The translations under genes were made by a program, and so were the position numbers. A stretch of DNA of 64,000 nt from Mycolicibacterium palauense (GTDB lineage Bacteria > Actinomycetota > Actinomycetes > Mycobacteriales > Mycobacteriaceae), in the NCBI RefSeq assembly GCF_002592005.1, contig NZ_NVQF01000014.1, positions 1 to 64,000 on the forward strand, in the 5' to 3' direction. Shown one piece after another: positions 17,690 to 28,051 of the stretch. The notes beneath the pieces were generated by a model. The model was given only the letters and a program-made list of their open reading frames with translations, had not been told where the DNA came from and did no database searches. The first letter of the stretch is position 1; every line of letters starts with the position of its first letter.

Positions 17690-17982
17690 TCCGCCGCAAA
17701 CTTCTCGCGCAGGGCGGCGGCAGCCTCGGGGTTCTCTTCCTCGAGCTTCTGGATGTAGGCGACGACGTCACCGACGGTGCGCAGACCGGCGAGGTCCTCG
17801 TCGGGGATCTTCACGCCGTACTTGTCCTCGGTCTGCACGGCGATCTCCACCATCGACAGCGAGTCGATGTCCAGGTCGTCGACGAAGGACTTCTCCGGGG
17901 TGACCTCGGAGGGCTCGATACCGGTGACCTCTTCGATGATCTCGGCGAGACCGGCGATGATTTCTTCCTGGCTGGCGGCCAC
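17686..17982 (-). CDS. acpM: Meromycolate extension acyl carrier protein AcpM
   Basis: A 98-residue acidic carrier protein with the phosphopantetheine site Ser41 in [12 protein letters not shown]. It holds growing meromycolate chains during FAS-II elongation. The C-terminal extension after residue 80 ([16 protein letters not shown]) is the mycobacterial-specific tail absent from E. coli AcpP. AGGGAG lies a few bases before ATG 17982. It overlaps kasA by 4 bp and lies 132 bp downstream of fabD, an unusually long spacer for this operon, which contains three direct repeats. Confidence 0.96.
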   Translation of the reverse strand: MAASQEEIIAGLAEIIEEVTGIEPSEVTPEKSFVDDLDIDSLSMVEIAVQTEDKYGVKIPDEDLAGLRTVGDVVAYIQKLEEENPEAAAALREKFAAE

Positions 17983-18031
17983 AGTGTGGCTCCCTTCATT
18001 TTTTGATGGCCCGTGAACGGTTGCGTTCCGG

Positions 18032-18075
18032 GTTGATGACGCTCTTTGTTGATGACGCTGCTTGTTGATGACGCT
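18032..18075. repeat. Three 16-bp direct repeats in the fabD-acpM spacer
   Basis: GTTGATGACGCT occurs at 18032, 18048 and 18064, an exact 16-bp period. The array fills part of the 132-bp untranslated spacer between fabD and acpM. It is not coding in any convincing frame. It may be a small expanded repeat, or a site affecting acpM expression relative to fabD. Confidence 0.65.
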
Positions 18076-18114
18076 GTGGTGTTGCGTATGTGGTTGTCCC
18101 GGCGGACCCGGCTG

Positions 18115-19053
18115 CTAGAGCTCGGTGAGTCCGTCCAGATCTGCGGGGGACTTGACGGCGTGCGTCGGTACCCCCCGAAGTTCCCGTTTGGCGATCCCGA
18201 CGAGCGCCCCGGCGGGCGGGAACTCGACGATCGCGCGCACATTGTGGTCACGCATGTACTGGGTGCACAGGTCCCACCGCACGGGGCGGGTGAGCTGGGC
18301 GACCAGCTTGTCCATCGCGTCGGAGGTCGACGCGACCGGCTGCCCGTCGGCGTTGGACAGCAGTGTCAGCCCGTCGGCGGGCAGGGCGGCGGTGTCCACC
18401 GCGGCCGCCGCGGTGGCGTAGGCCTCGGTGGCCGGGGCCATGAAGTGGGTGTGGAACGCGCCGGCGGTGGCCAGCTGACGCACCCGGGCGCGGGCCGGCG
18501 GGTTCTCGGCGAGCTTGGCCAGCGCGTCCAGGCGGCCGGCGGCCACGATCTGACCGACCGCGTTGCGGTTGGCGGGCACCAGGTCCAGGTCGGACAGCGC
18601 GGCGAGCACCTCGGTCTCGTCTCCGCCGAGCAGGGCGGACATGCCGGTGGGCTCGGCGGCACAGGCCTTGGCCATCTCGGCGCCGCGGGTGGCGGCCAGC
18701 GCGACGGCGTCATCGGCGGAGATCAGCCCGGCCATGGCGTAGGCGGCGATCTCGCCCACGGAATGCCCGGCGACGATCGTCTCGGCGCCGGACAGCAGGC
18801 CGCGCCGGGTCAGTTCCCGGTGGGCCAGCAGCGTCGCGGCCACCACCAGCGGCTGGGTGATCGCGGTGTCGGTGATCTCCTCGGCCTCGGCGGTGGTGCC
18901 CAGCCGGGCGAGGTCCAGGCCGCTGGCGTCCGACCAGGCGGCGATCTGCTCGGCCGCACCGGGCAGCTCCAGCCACGGGCTGAGCATCCCGGGGGTCTGG
19001 GAACCCTGGCCGGGAGCAAGCAGCGCTACAGGAGCGGTCGTCGATTCAGGCAC
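18115..19053 (-). CDS. fabD: Malonyl-CoA:AcpM transacylase FabD
   Basis: A 312-residue acyltransferase that moves malonyl from CoA to AcpM, feeding KasA and KasB. The N-terminal APGQGSQTPGM motif, the nucleophile Ser98 in GHSVGE, and the histidine in GAFHTHFM are all present. It is the first gene of the FAS-II operon. The upstream 128 bp separating it from mabR is AT-rich relative to the rest and contains a perfect inverted repeat. Start ATG 19053 has no strong Shine-Dalgarno. Confidence 0.94.
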   Translation of the reverse strand: MPESTTAPVALLAPGQGSQTPGMLSPWLELPGAAEQIAAWSDASGLDLARLGTTAEAEEITDTAITQPLVVAATLLAHRELTRRGLLSGAETIVAGHSVGEIAAYAMAGLISADDAVALAATRGAEMAKACAAEPTGMSALLGGDETEVLAALSDLDLVPANRNAVGQIVAAGRLDALAKLAENPPARARVRQLATAGAFHTHFMAPATEAYATAAAAVDTAALPADGLTLLSNADGQPVASTSDAMDKLVAQLTRPVRWDLCTQYMRDHNVRAIVEFPPAGALVGIAKRELRGVPTHAVKSPADLDGLTEL

Positions 19054-19181
19054 GTCTCTAAGAGAACATTGTGAAACGGATTTTGAACGGTGTAAGAGAT
19101 TATGAACCTTGTCTTATGTTTTTGTAGCTTCCCCACAAAACGGCACGTGATGCGACGTCTTCGAGACCGCTGCGCGATCTG
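19054..19181 (-). promoter_or_regulatory. FAS-II operon promoter region with candidate MabR operator
   Basis: This 128-bp gap between mabR and fabD is clearly more AT-rich than the surroundings. It contains TTTTGT (19120-19125) and ACAAAA (19135-19140), perfect inverted arms around 9 bp, plus CATAAT and TTACAC on the minus strand that could be promoter elements for fabD. MabR is known in M. tuberculosis to bind the FAS-II promoter, so this inverted repeat is a good candidate operator. The exact transcription start cannot be fixed by eye. Confidence 0.55.
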
Positions 19182-20468
19182 TCAGGACACGTGACTGACG
19201 CCCGTCGAGAACCCCGCCGGTGCGCTGACCGGCCCCGGAGCGGGGTTTGACAGGCTCGCATGCTGCTCGGAACGCGACAGCCGGCCGACGGTGGCCGCCA
19301 CGCGAAGGACGTAGGCGTCACGCGGCAGGGTCGGATCGCGGCCCGTGAAATCAGTGATGCGCTTGAGGCGGTAGCGAACGGTGTTTGGATGAACGAACAA
19401 CTTGCGGGCGCACGCCTCGATGGCGCCGCCGGAGTCCAGATAGGCATCCAGGGTCTCGGTCAGGGCCGGGCCCGCATCGGCCAGCGGCCGCATGACATCG
19501 GTCTGCAGCGCGCCGATCGCCGAGGCGTCACCCATCAGCGCCCGTTCGGGCAGCAGCTCGCGCGCCTGCACCGGCCGCGGCGCGCCGGTCCAGCCGCCGA
19601 CCGCGTTCATGCCCGAAATCGCCTCGGAGGCGCTGTGATAGGCCGCGGTCAGCATCGGTGCCGTCGGACCGATGACCACCGGCCCCTCGGAGAACGCGCC
19701 GAGCAGGTCGGCCAGGAACCGGTCGGTGGGCGCCAGCTGCCCGGAGACGATCGCGATCAGCCACGTGCCGTGCACGTCGGTGAGCGCGGCCCGGCCGTGG
19801 CGCGCCGCGACGTCGCGGACGTCCTCGATGGCCAGTTCCTCCCGGCCCGGCGGGGGCGTCCCGACCACCACCGTCGCCGGGGCGTTGGTGTCCCAGTTCA
19901 GCGCCGCCGCGCGGGACAGCAGCTCGGCACCGGCGTCGCCGCGCACCACGGCGTCGACGACGCTGGCCTCCATCCGGCTGTCCCAGGCGCCGCGCGCCTC
20001 CGCGGCGTCGGCGTAGGAGGAGGCCGCGGCGAACGCCAGGTCGCGGCTGTACCGCAGGATCCCGACGGTCAGTGCGGTCAGCTGGTCCTCGTTGCGGGCC
20101 AGCATCGGCACCACTTCCTCGAAGTACTCCATGGTCACCCGCACCATCTCCACGGTCTGACGCAGCGCGATGCGGCGGGTCAGATCCTGCGGGACCAGCG
20201 CGAAGGCCTCGGCCGTGTAGCCGACGTTGCTGTGCGGGTCGTGCAGCCACTCGGCGAAGTTGACCACCGCGGTCTGCACCACCAGTTGCACGCTGGCGCG
20301 CTGGGAGGCCTCCAGTTCGGCGAAGAACGGCAGCCGGTCGCCCATCGCGTGGACGGCGTCGGTCGCCAGCCGCCCGGAGTACTGCTTGAGCCGGCGGCGC
20401 AGCGAGTCCGGGACCTTCTCGACGAGTTCCAGCGGCGATCGCGACGGAACGAACCGACTGTCGGGCAT
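19182..20468 (-). CDS. mabR: FAS-II transcriptional regulator MabR (PucR/CdaR family)
   Basis: A 428-residue protein corresponding to Rv2242. The C-terminal PucR-type helix-turn-helix is GAIEACARKLFVHPNTVRYRLKRI, at about 357-380; the N-terminal and middle parts are a mixed alpha/beta sensory region (RLATDAVHAMGDRLPFF, then a GGDEF-like central domain). MabR controls the FAS-II operon, and long-chain acyl-CoA has been reported to affect its DNA binding. It lies immediately upstream of fabD on the same strand. ATG 20468 has no Shine-Dalgarno but TAGCTT stands six bases before it, suggesting a leaderless transcript. Confidence 0.92.
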   Translation of the reverse strand: MPDSRFVPSRSPLELVEKVPDSLRRRLKQYSGRLATDAVHAMGDRLPFFAELEASQRASVQLVVQTAVVNFAEWLHDPHSNVGYTAEAFALVPQDLTRRIALRQTVEMVRVTMEYFEEVVPMLARNEDQLTALTVGILRYSRDLAFAAASSYADAAEARGAWDSRMEASVVDAVVRGDAGAELLSRAAALNWDTNAPATVVVGTPPPGREELAIEDVRDVAARHGRAALTDVHGTWLIAIVSGQLAPTDRFLADLLGAFSEGPVVIGPTAPMLTAAYHSASEAISGMNAVGGWTGAPRPVQARELLPERALMGDASAIGALQTDVMRPLADAGPALTETLDAYLDSGGAIEACARKLFVHPNTVRYRLKRITDFTGRDPTLPRDAYVLRVAATVGRLSRSEQHASLSNPAPGPVSAPAGFSTGVSHVS

Positions 20469-20485
20469 AACTAAAAGCTACGCCC

Positions 20486-20501
20486 GTTTTCTGGACAAAA
20501 C
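20486..20501. promoter_or_regulatory. Inverted repeat upstream of mabR, possible autoregulatory site
   Basis: GTTTT (20486-20490) and AAAAC (20497-20501) form an inverted repeat 18 bp upstream of the mabR start. On the minus strand it reads TTTTGTCCAGAAAAC, sharing the TTTTGT half-site with the repeat before fabD. It may be a weaker MabR site for autoregulation. The arms are short, so this is tentative. Confidence 0.35.
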
Positions 20502-20507
20502 CTCCAA

Positions 20508-20535
20508 GGGGCCGGCCGCGGTGGCGACCGGCCCC
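20508..20535 (-). terminator. aceE terminator hairpin
   Basis: GGGGCCGG (20508-20515) and CCGGCCCC (20528-20535) are perfect 8-bp arms around a 12-nt loop, 20 bp after the aceE stop. On the minus strand the hairpin is followed by TTGGAGGTTTTGT, moderately T-rich. It separates aceE from mabR, which has its own promoter. Confidence 0.65.
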
Positions 20536-20555
20536 GCCCGGAGGATGCCGATCGG

Positions 20556-23345
<2,790 letters not shown>

Positions 23346-23483
23346 CTTCCGCTCCTTTTGGGATTGCCGGGGTAGCTCTGCGAGGTTGTCGCTGACATCT
23401 ATCAAACCGCACTCGGACCACTCGTGAAGAACGGATCCGTGGGACGGCACGCCGGGCCCGCCGAGCCGGTAACCTCAGCGGCT

Positions 23484-24104
23484 GTGATCGGACGGCGGGG
23501 GACGGGATCGGGGCATCGGCGCCTGCGTGGCCCCGGGCCGTGCGGTCTGCGGCGGGTGCGGATGGCGGCGCTGGCCGTCGGTTCGGGCACCGCGGCGGTG
23601 ATGGGGTTGATCGGCACGGGTTGTACCACCGTCACCGACGGTACCGGTGTCGTCGACGCCGGGGAGGCGCCCGCCTACCGGGCTTCGATGTCGGCCTCGG
23701 CGTCGGCGTCGGCGGCCACCTCCAGCGCCCGGGAGTCGCGGCGGCAGGAGTCGCTGACCACCGAGGCGGTCTACTCGGCGTGCGAGACCATGAGCACCAC
23801 CAGCGCCGACGCCATCGACGATCTCAACGGCTACGTCGACGCGATGAACAGCGGCGACGCGTCGGACGCCACGGTGGGCCGGGCCGCCGACGGGCTGAAC
23901 CGCAGCGCCGACCTAGTGGAGAGCGATATCAACGACACGCTGCCGTCGGATCTGCGCGACGCGCTCTACGCCTGGAGTGACGCTGCCCGGGCGACGGCGG
24001 GCGCGGTCCTGACCGATGCCTCGCCCTCGGATTTCAACGACACCGTGACCCAGCTCAACGATTCCCGAGCGAACGCGCTGAACCTCTGTGATGGTTTCTA
24101 CTGA
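23484..24104 (+). CDS. Exported Ala/Ser-rich protein of unknown function (Rv2240c-like)
   Basis: A 206-residue protein. A basic N-terminus (GRRGTGSGHRRLRG) precedes a hydrophobic segment MAALAVGSGTAAVMGLIGTGC. The cysteine at its end resembles a lipoprotein site, but the lipobox is weak (Gly at -3). The following linker is Ser/Ala-rich, and the remainder is helical with a single paired cysteine late (NLCDGFY). TAACCT lies eight bases before GTG 23484 with no Shine-Dalgarno, which fixes this start as leaderless. It diverges from aceE. Position matches Rv2240c, which is uncharacterised. Confidence 0.7.
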   Translation: MIGRRGTGSGHRRLRGPGPCGLRRVRMAALAVGSGTAAVMGLIGTGCTTVTDGTGVVDAGEAPAYRASMSASASASAATSSARESRRQESLTTEAVYSACETMSTTSADAIDDLNGYVDAMNSGDASDATVGRAADGLNRSADLVESDINDTLPSDLRDALYAWSDAARATAGAVLTDASPSDFNDTVTQLNDSRANALNLCDGFY

Positions 24105-24279
24105 GATTCTCGAGGATGTTCTCGCGGGTGCGTTCCGGGGGTGCCGGTCGGCTTTTTCCGTCCCTCCTAGGGCGTTGCCCATGACCTGCGGAAGCTCGCT
24201 GTGCGACGATGAGCCCATCAAGCGTTTTGCCGACATCAACCCTGACGAACGACGCTGACAACAACAAGGAGGTCCCACC

Positions 24280-24705
24280 GTGGTCGCGGCGGACAGCGCC
24301 CCGAACTATGCCCATCGCCTGGGCATCCAACGAGACCAGGTGGTCCAGGAACTCGGCTGGGACGACGACACCGACGACGATATCCGCGCCGACGTCGAGG
24401 AGACCTCCGGTGGTGAGCTTCTCGACGAGGACACCGACGAGGTCGTCGACGTCGTGCTGCTGTGGTGGCGTGACAGTGACGGCGACCTGGTCGACGCGCT
24501 GATGGACGCGATCACCCCGCTGGCCGACGACGGGGTCATCTGGGTGCTCACCCCCAAGACCGGCAAGCCCGGCCACGTGGTGCCCGCCGAGATCGCCGAA
24601 TCGGCCCCGACGGCGGGGCTGGTGCAGACCTCCTCGGCCAACCTCGGCGACTGGAGCGCCAGCCGGCTGGTGCAGCCCAAGTCGAAGGCGGCGGGCAGGC
24701 GCTGA
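24280..24705 (+). CDS. DUF3052 protein coupled to ahpE (Rv2239c-like)
   Basis: A 141-residue acidic soluble protein of the DUF3052 family, conserved in Actinobacteria. Conserved segments are YAHRLGIQRDQVVQELGWD and the DVVLLWWRDSDGDLVDAL region, then LADDGVIWVLTPKTG. GTG 24280 has a near-perfect AAGGAGG upstream. Its TGA overlaps the ahpE ATG (TGATG), so the two are translationally coupled and probably function together. No catalytic motif is evident; a regulatory or chaperone-like partner of the peroxidase is a guess from coupling only. Confidence 0.86.
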   Translation: MVAADSAPNYAHRLGIQRDQVVQELGWDDDTDDDIRADVEETSGGELLDEDTDEVVDVVLLWWRDSDGDLVDALMDAITPLADDGVIWVLTPKTGKPGHVVPAEIAESAPTAGLVQTSSANLGDWSASRLVQPKSKAAGRR

Positions 24706-25163
24706 TGCTGACCGAGGGCGCACCGGCCCCGGACTTCACGCTCAAGGATCAGAACGGACGGCCGGTCACGCTCAGTGACCACCGGGGCGTCAAGAACGTG
24801 CTGCTGGTGTTCTTCCCGCTGGCGTTCACCGGAATCTGCCAGGGTGAGCTGGAGGAGATCCGCAACCGGCTCCCGGAGTTCCAGAACGACTCGACCGCCA
24901 CGCTGGCGGTGTCGGTGGGGCCGCCGCCGACGCACAAGGTGTGGTGCGCCCAGCGTGGTTTCGACTTCCCCGTGCTGTCGGATTTCTGGCCGCACGGGGC
25001 CGTCGCGCAGGCCTACGGAGTGTTCAACTCCGACACCGGGTTCCCCAACCGGGGCACGTTCGTCATCGACCGTGCCGGGGCGATCCGGTTCGCCGAGTGC
25101 CGGGAGCCGGGGGAACAGCGCGACCAGTCCCTGTGGGCGGCCGCGCTGGCCGCGCTGGACTGA
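24705..25163 (+). CDS. ahpE: One-cysteine peroxiredoxin AhpE
   Basis: A 152-residue peroxiredoxin that reduces hydrogen peroxide, organic hydroperoxides and peroxynitrite. The peroxidatic cysteine is Cys45 in PLAFTGICQGEL, the same position as in M. tuberculosis AhpE, and the active-site arginine region FNSDTGFPNRGTFVID is present. The other cysteines (in KVWCAQR and ECREPG) are not in the usual resolving position, so it fits the one-Cys type recycled by mycothiol/mycoredoxin. It starts within the DUF3052 stop codon. A tRNA-Val gene follows about 130 bp downstream. Confidence 0.94.
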   Translation: MLTEGAPAPDFTLKDQNGRPVTLSDHRGVKNVLLVFFPLAFTGICQGELEEIRNRLPEFQNDSTATLAVSVGPPPTHKVWCAQRGFDFPVLSDFWPHGAVAQAYGVFNSDTGFPNRGTFVIDRAGAIRFAECREPGEQRDQSLWAAALAALD

Positions 25164-25292
25164 CCCACCGCCGACTCACCCGCCGCCCAAACTGCAGGTT
25201 CTGTACGCATCGCGCGAGTGGGCCCGTCACAACGTGCAGTCTCGGCGAGGTTTTGGGGCCGGGGCGGCGCTGCGTGTAACCTGCCAGCGCAC

Positions 25293-25367
25293 GGGCGTGT
25301 AGCTCAGTGGTAGAGCTCTGGTTTTACACACCAGCGGTCGGGGGTTCGATACCCTCCGCGCCCACCA
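25293..25367 (+). tRNA. tRNA-Val (anticodon UAC)
   Basis: A complete cloverleaf. The acceptor stem GGGCGTG pairs with CGCGCCC (one G-U pair); the D arm is GCTC-AGTGGTA-GAGC; the anticodon stem CTGGT/ACCAG carries loop TTTACAC, giving anticodon TAC (UAC) that reads GUA valine codons. The T arm is GGGGGTTCGATACCCTC-like, and the 3' CCA is encoded at 25365-25367. Confidence 0.97.
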
Positions 25368-25650
25368 AGGTTTGTGCAGTCCACTGCCGCCCGCGGCCCC
25401 TCCGTCCCGGTTCGAGGACGGCCCAACCGCTGTCGGTCGGCAGCCATGCCACGTGTCCGAGAGCGTCGGCAGGTTGTGTCTGGGTCGTGTGTGGTCGATC
25501 GCCGCCAAATCGGTTGTCGGGTCAGGTCGGTAGCACCTCGTTCGGGCGGGGCGGGGGAGAGCTTCCGCCGTCGCACGCGCGTCGGTATCGCCGCCGGCCC
25601 AGCCGCCCAGCCGCCGGCCCAGCCGCCGGTGACGTCCGTCGCTCGTCGGC
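25368..25650. other. 283-bp spacer with a short tandem repeat, no gene seen
   Basis: Between tRNA-Val and the DUF2252 stop there is no reading frame with convincing composition or start signal. Near the right end, about 20-bp units beginning CCGCCGGCCCAGCC occur twice (25591-25610 and 25611-25630). No terminator hairpin stands out directly after the tRNA. Confidence 0.5.
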
Positions 25651-27054
25651 TCAGCCGAGGTCACACGTGGCGGCGATGCGGCCCCGGTCGATGGCGGCAC
25701 CGTGCGTTGCGTAGTCGCGTTCGGCGATGTCGGCATAGGCCTCGGCGAAGGTCGTGATGACGTCGTCGAAGATCTCGTCGTCGCCCAGATAGCCTGCGAT
25801 CATCGCCGGGTCGCCGGTGCGGGCGTGGGCGACGGCCAGCGCGCCGCCACACAGAGCGGCGTAGCGCTGCAGCATCTTGGCGCCCATGTCCTCGACCACC
25901 AACGATCCCTTGCCGTCCCAGAGTTGACGGAAGTAGTAGTCACGGTGGCCGGTCGGACGCTCGTAGCGCGACCACCCCAGAAAGATATCCCCCGTCGACT
26001 GCATCAGCCGCTGGCCTCGAACCACCCGTTCACCAGCCTGCCGGAACGCGCTCGGACCCAGATGCGCTTCCAGAACCGAGGTGACCGCCTCCTTGAACTG
26101 GAGGAACAGCGGCGCACCGTCGCCGGTGACCAGCAAGAGGATCAGGCAGCGGGTGCCGACGCTGCCGACCCCGACCACCTTGTGTGCCACGTCGACGAGC
26201 CGATAGCGCCGAAGCAGCAGCTGATGCTCGAGGGGCAGGGAGTCGAGATACCCCAACAGGAAGTCCTTCAGACGTCCCAGTTCCCGGTCGATGTAGTCCT
26301 CGCCGAACCGGGTGATCAGTGGCCAATCGGCCTTGATCCGCGGTTGGCCGTCCACGGCCTCGGTGAGCCGGTCGAAGGCGCGCAGACTGTTCTTGACGGC
26401 AGCCTTGTCGGCGGCCCGCTGGGCATTGCGCCGTGACTGCGTGCCCGTCCCGAGTTTGGGGATCAGCGATGCGTAGTCCAGGCGGTAGTACTGGCGGTGC
26501 AGCGGGCTGACCGGGATCGCCGTCGCCATCGTCTTGCGATACTGGGCCACCGCGGCGCGGGTCGCGGCGACCGCCTTGGAGCGCGACACACCCAGGCTGC
26601 GCGCGGCGATCGTGACACTGGTCGCCAGCCGCTTGAGGTCCCAGTCGAAGGGGCCCGGCAGGGTCTCGTCGAAGTCGTTGACGTCGAAGACCAATCGGCG
26701 GTCGGGGCCCTTGAAAAGCCCGAAATTGGACAGGTGGGCGTCGCCGCAGAGTTGGACGTCCAGCCCGGTGGTTCGTGGTGTCGACGCCAGGTCCGCGGCC
26801 ATGATGGCCGCGGAGCCGCGATAGAAGGCGAAGGGGCTCGCGCTCATCCGCCCGTGGCGGATCGGCACGAGTTCGGGCACCCTGTCCTGGTCCTGCCCGA
26901 TCAGGATCGACATCGGGTCGGCGCGACCGGACTGAGCGGGCACCTCGGCCAGCGCCGTCAGCGGCACCTCGGCCCGCAGCGCGCGGCCCTCCGCTTTGCG
27001 CTGCGTGCTGCCGGCGAGGGCCTGGTGGCGGACGACCCGGTCCCATTCGTGCAC
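25651..27054 (-). CDS. DUF2252 protein (kinase-like fold)
   Basis: A 467-residue DUF2252 protein. The motifs LCGDAHLSNFG and FDVNDFDETLPGPFDWDLKRLATS resemble the catalytic and metal-binding loops of aminoglycoside-phosphotransferase-like kinases (HxDxxxxN and DFD types), so a small-molecule or protein kinase activity is plausible but unproven. The segments RVPELVPIRHGRMSASPFAFYRGSA and YYFRQLWDGKGS are typical of the family. GTG 27054 is chosen because GAGAGGAG lies six bases upstream; ATG 27102 is an alternative with a weaker signal. It stands alone, 227 bp from the next gene. Confidence 0.8.
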   Translation of the reverse strand: MHEWDRVVRHQALAGSTQRKAEGRALRAEVPLTALAEVPAQSGRADPMSILIGQDQDRVPELVPIRHGRMSASPFAFYRGSAAIMAADLASTPRTTGLDVQLCGDAHLSNFGLFKGPDRRLVFDVNDFDETLPGPFDWDLKRLATSVTIAARSLGVSRSKAVAATRAAVAQYRKTMATAIPVSPLHRQYYRLDYASLIPKLGTGTQSRRNAQRAADKAAVKNSLRAFDRLTEAVDGQPRIKADWPLITRFGEDYIDRELGRLKDFLLGYLDSLPLEHQLLLRRYRLVDVAHKVVGVGSVGTRCLILLLVTGDGAPLFLQFKEAVTSVLEAHLGPSAFRQAGERVVRGQRLMQSTGDIFLGWSRYERPTGHRDYYFRQLWDGKGSLVVEDMGAKMLQRYAALCGGALAVAHARTGDPAMIAGYLGDDEIFDDVITTFAEAYADIAERDYATHGAAIDRGRIAATCDLG

Positions 27055-27281
27055 GGGAGGCTCCTCTCGCCGGCCCCGGGGGGGGACGAACCCACGCCCC
27101 ATCACCTGCTCCGAACGCCGTCGCTCACCTGGGCGACACCGCGCGCCCGGTCCTTTGACCGTGCCAGAGTCGCGACGGGGCTGGTAGGGGCGAAGGTCAC
27201 GACAACGGCCGGAGGCGGTTCGGCGAACGGCTCGGTGACGCTGGCATGGCAGGCATCCGGGGCCGTCCCGCGCCGGTCCGC

Positions 27282-27701
27282 TTACCGGTTGCGCCGCGGG
27301 ATCCCGGTGGCCCACAGCGCCCACACGATCAGCACCGGCTGGAACAGCAGTCGCACGAATCGGCTGGTGTCGCTGTTGAGGCCGAAGGCGTCGGTGTGGT
27401 TGAGGAACTGGGCCAGGTTGCCGGGGAAGACCAGCACGAAGAACACCGCCAGCAGTCGCCCGACGAGCACCCGGTCGCGGCGCAGCACCGCGAGCCCGAC
27501 ACCGAGTGCGATCTCCACGCCCCCGGACGCCATCACGACGCCGTCGGGGTCCATCGGAACCCAGCCGGGTACCTGCGCCTGGAACTCCTGGCGCGCCCAG
27601 AACAGGTGGCCGAGGCCGGCGAAGATCATGGCGCCGGCCAGGAGCAGGCGGGCCACCGTGCGGGCGGTCGTGGTCGGCGGTGGCGGGGGTGCTTCGGGCA
27701 C
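27282..27701 (-). CDS. DoxX-like four-TM membrane protein
   Basis: A 139-residue integral membrane protein with four hydrophobic spans (about 15-33, 52-72, 78-98 and 112-130) and a motif AGLGHLFWARQEF typical of DoxX/YphA-like small proteins. DoxX relatives are linked to terminal oxidases or thiol redox homeostasis. GTG 27701 starts five bases after the stop of the 114-residue gene upstream, so it is the third gene of a short operon with a SOUL heme-binding protein. The functional assignment is by fold and context only. Confidence 0.72.
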   Translation of the reverse strand: MPEAPPPPPTTTARTVARLLLAGAMIFAGLGHLFWARQEFQAQVPGWVPMDPDGVVMASGGVEIALGVGLAVLRRDRVLVGRLLAVFFVLVFPGNLAQFLNHTDAFGLNSDTSRFVRLLFQPVLIVWALWATGIPRRNR

Positions 27702-27706
27702 GCGGG

Positions 27707-28051
27707 TCAGCCGCCCAGATCGGCGAGCGCGTCGTCGCCGCCCTCGCGGTAGGCCGACCAGTCGGTACCACCGCCGCGCGCGGCCGGGGCGACGACGTCC
27801 CAACGCCGCCGGGCCGCCTCGATCGCCTCCTCGGGCCGCAGCCCGCGGCGCAGGGCGCGGGTGACCTCCCCGGCCACGAATGCGCGTCCCTCGTGGTACT
27901 TACCGCCCGGGAAGGCGTTGCCGGACTTGGCGATCGTGCACATCGAGGCGCCGGCCGCCAGCTCCTGCAGCGTCGCCGCGGCCGCCTCACGGATCGCGGC
28001 GGCGCGCTCGGTCAGAGACGAACCGGAGCCGCCGACTGCGTCGAGGCTCAC
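27707..28051 (-). CDS. Hypothetical 114-residue protein coupled to the SOUL gene
   Basis: I do not recognise this protein. It is helical and soluble, with an alanine-rich segment (TERAAAIREAAAATLQELAAG), then a more conserved-looking core CTIAKSGNAFPGGKYHEGRAFVAGEVTRAL, and a WDVVAPAARGGGTDWSAYREGG tail. One cysteine and two histidines could bind a ligand or metal. GTG 28051 overlaps the SOUL stop (GTGA), so it is translationally coupled to it, and the DoxX-like gene follows by five bases. The coupling and codon use support a real gene. Confidence 0.7.
   Translation of the reverse strand: MSLDAVGGSGSSLTERAAAIREAAAATLQELAAGASMCTIAKSGNAFPGGKYHEGRAFVAGEVTRALRRGLRPEEAIEAARRRWDVVAPAARGGGTDWSAYREGGDDALADLGG

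Noticed and set aside
25307..25736. Overlapping open frames in the tRNA-Val to DUF2252 spacer
   Set aside because: They include the tRNA and have no start signal or recognisable composition.
27055..27990. Extended frame upstream of the DUF2252 protein
   Set aside because: The extension is Arg/Pro-rich and passes through the DoxX-like gene on the same strand; a strong ribosome-binding site marks GTG 27054.
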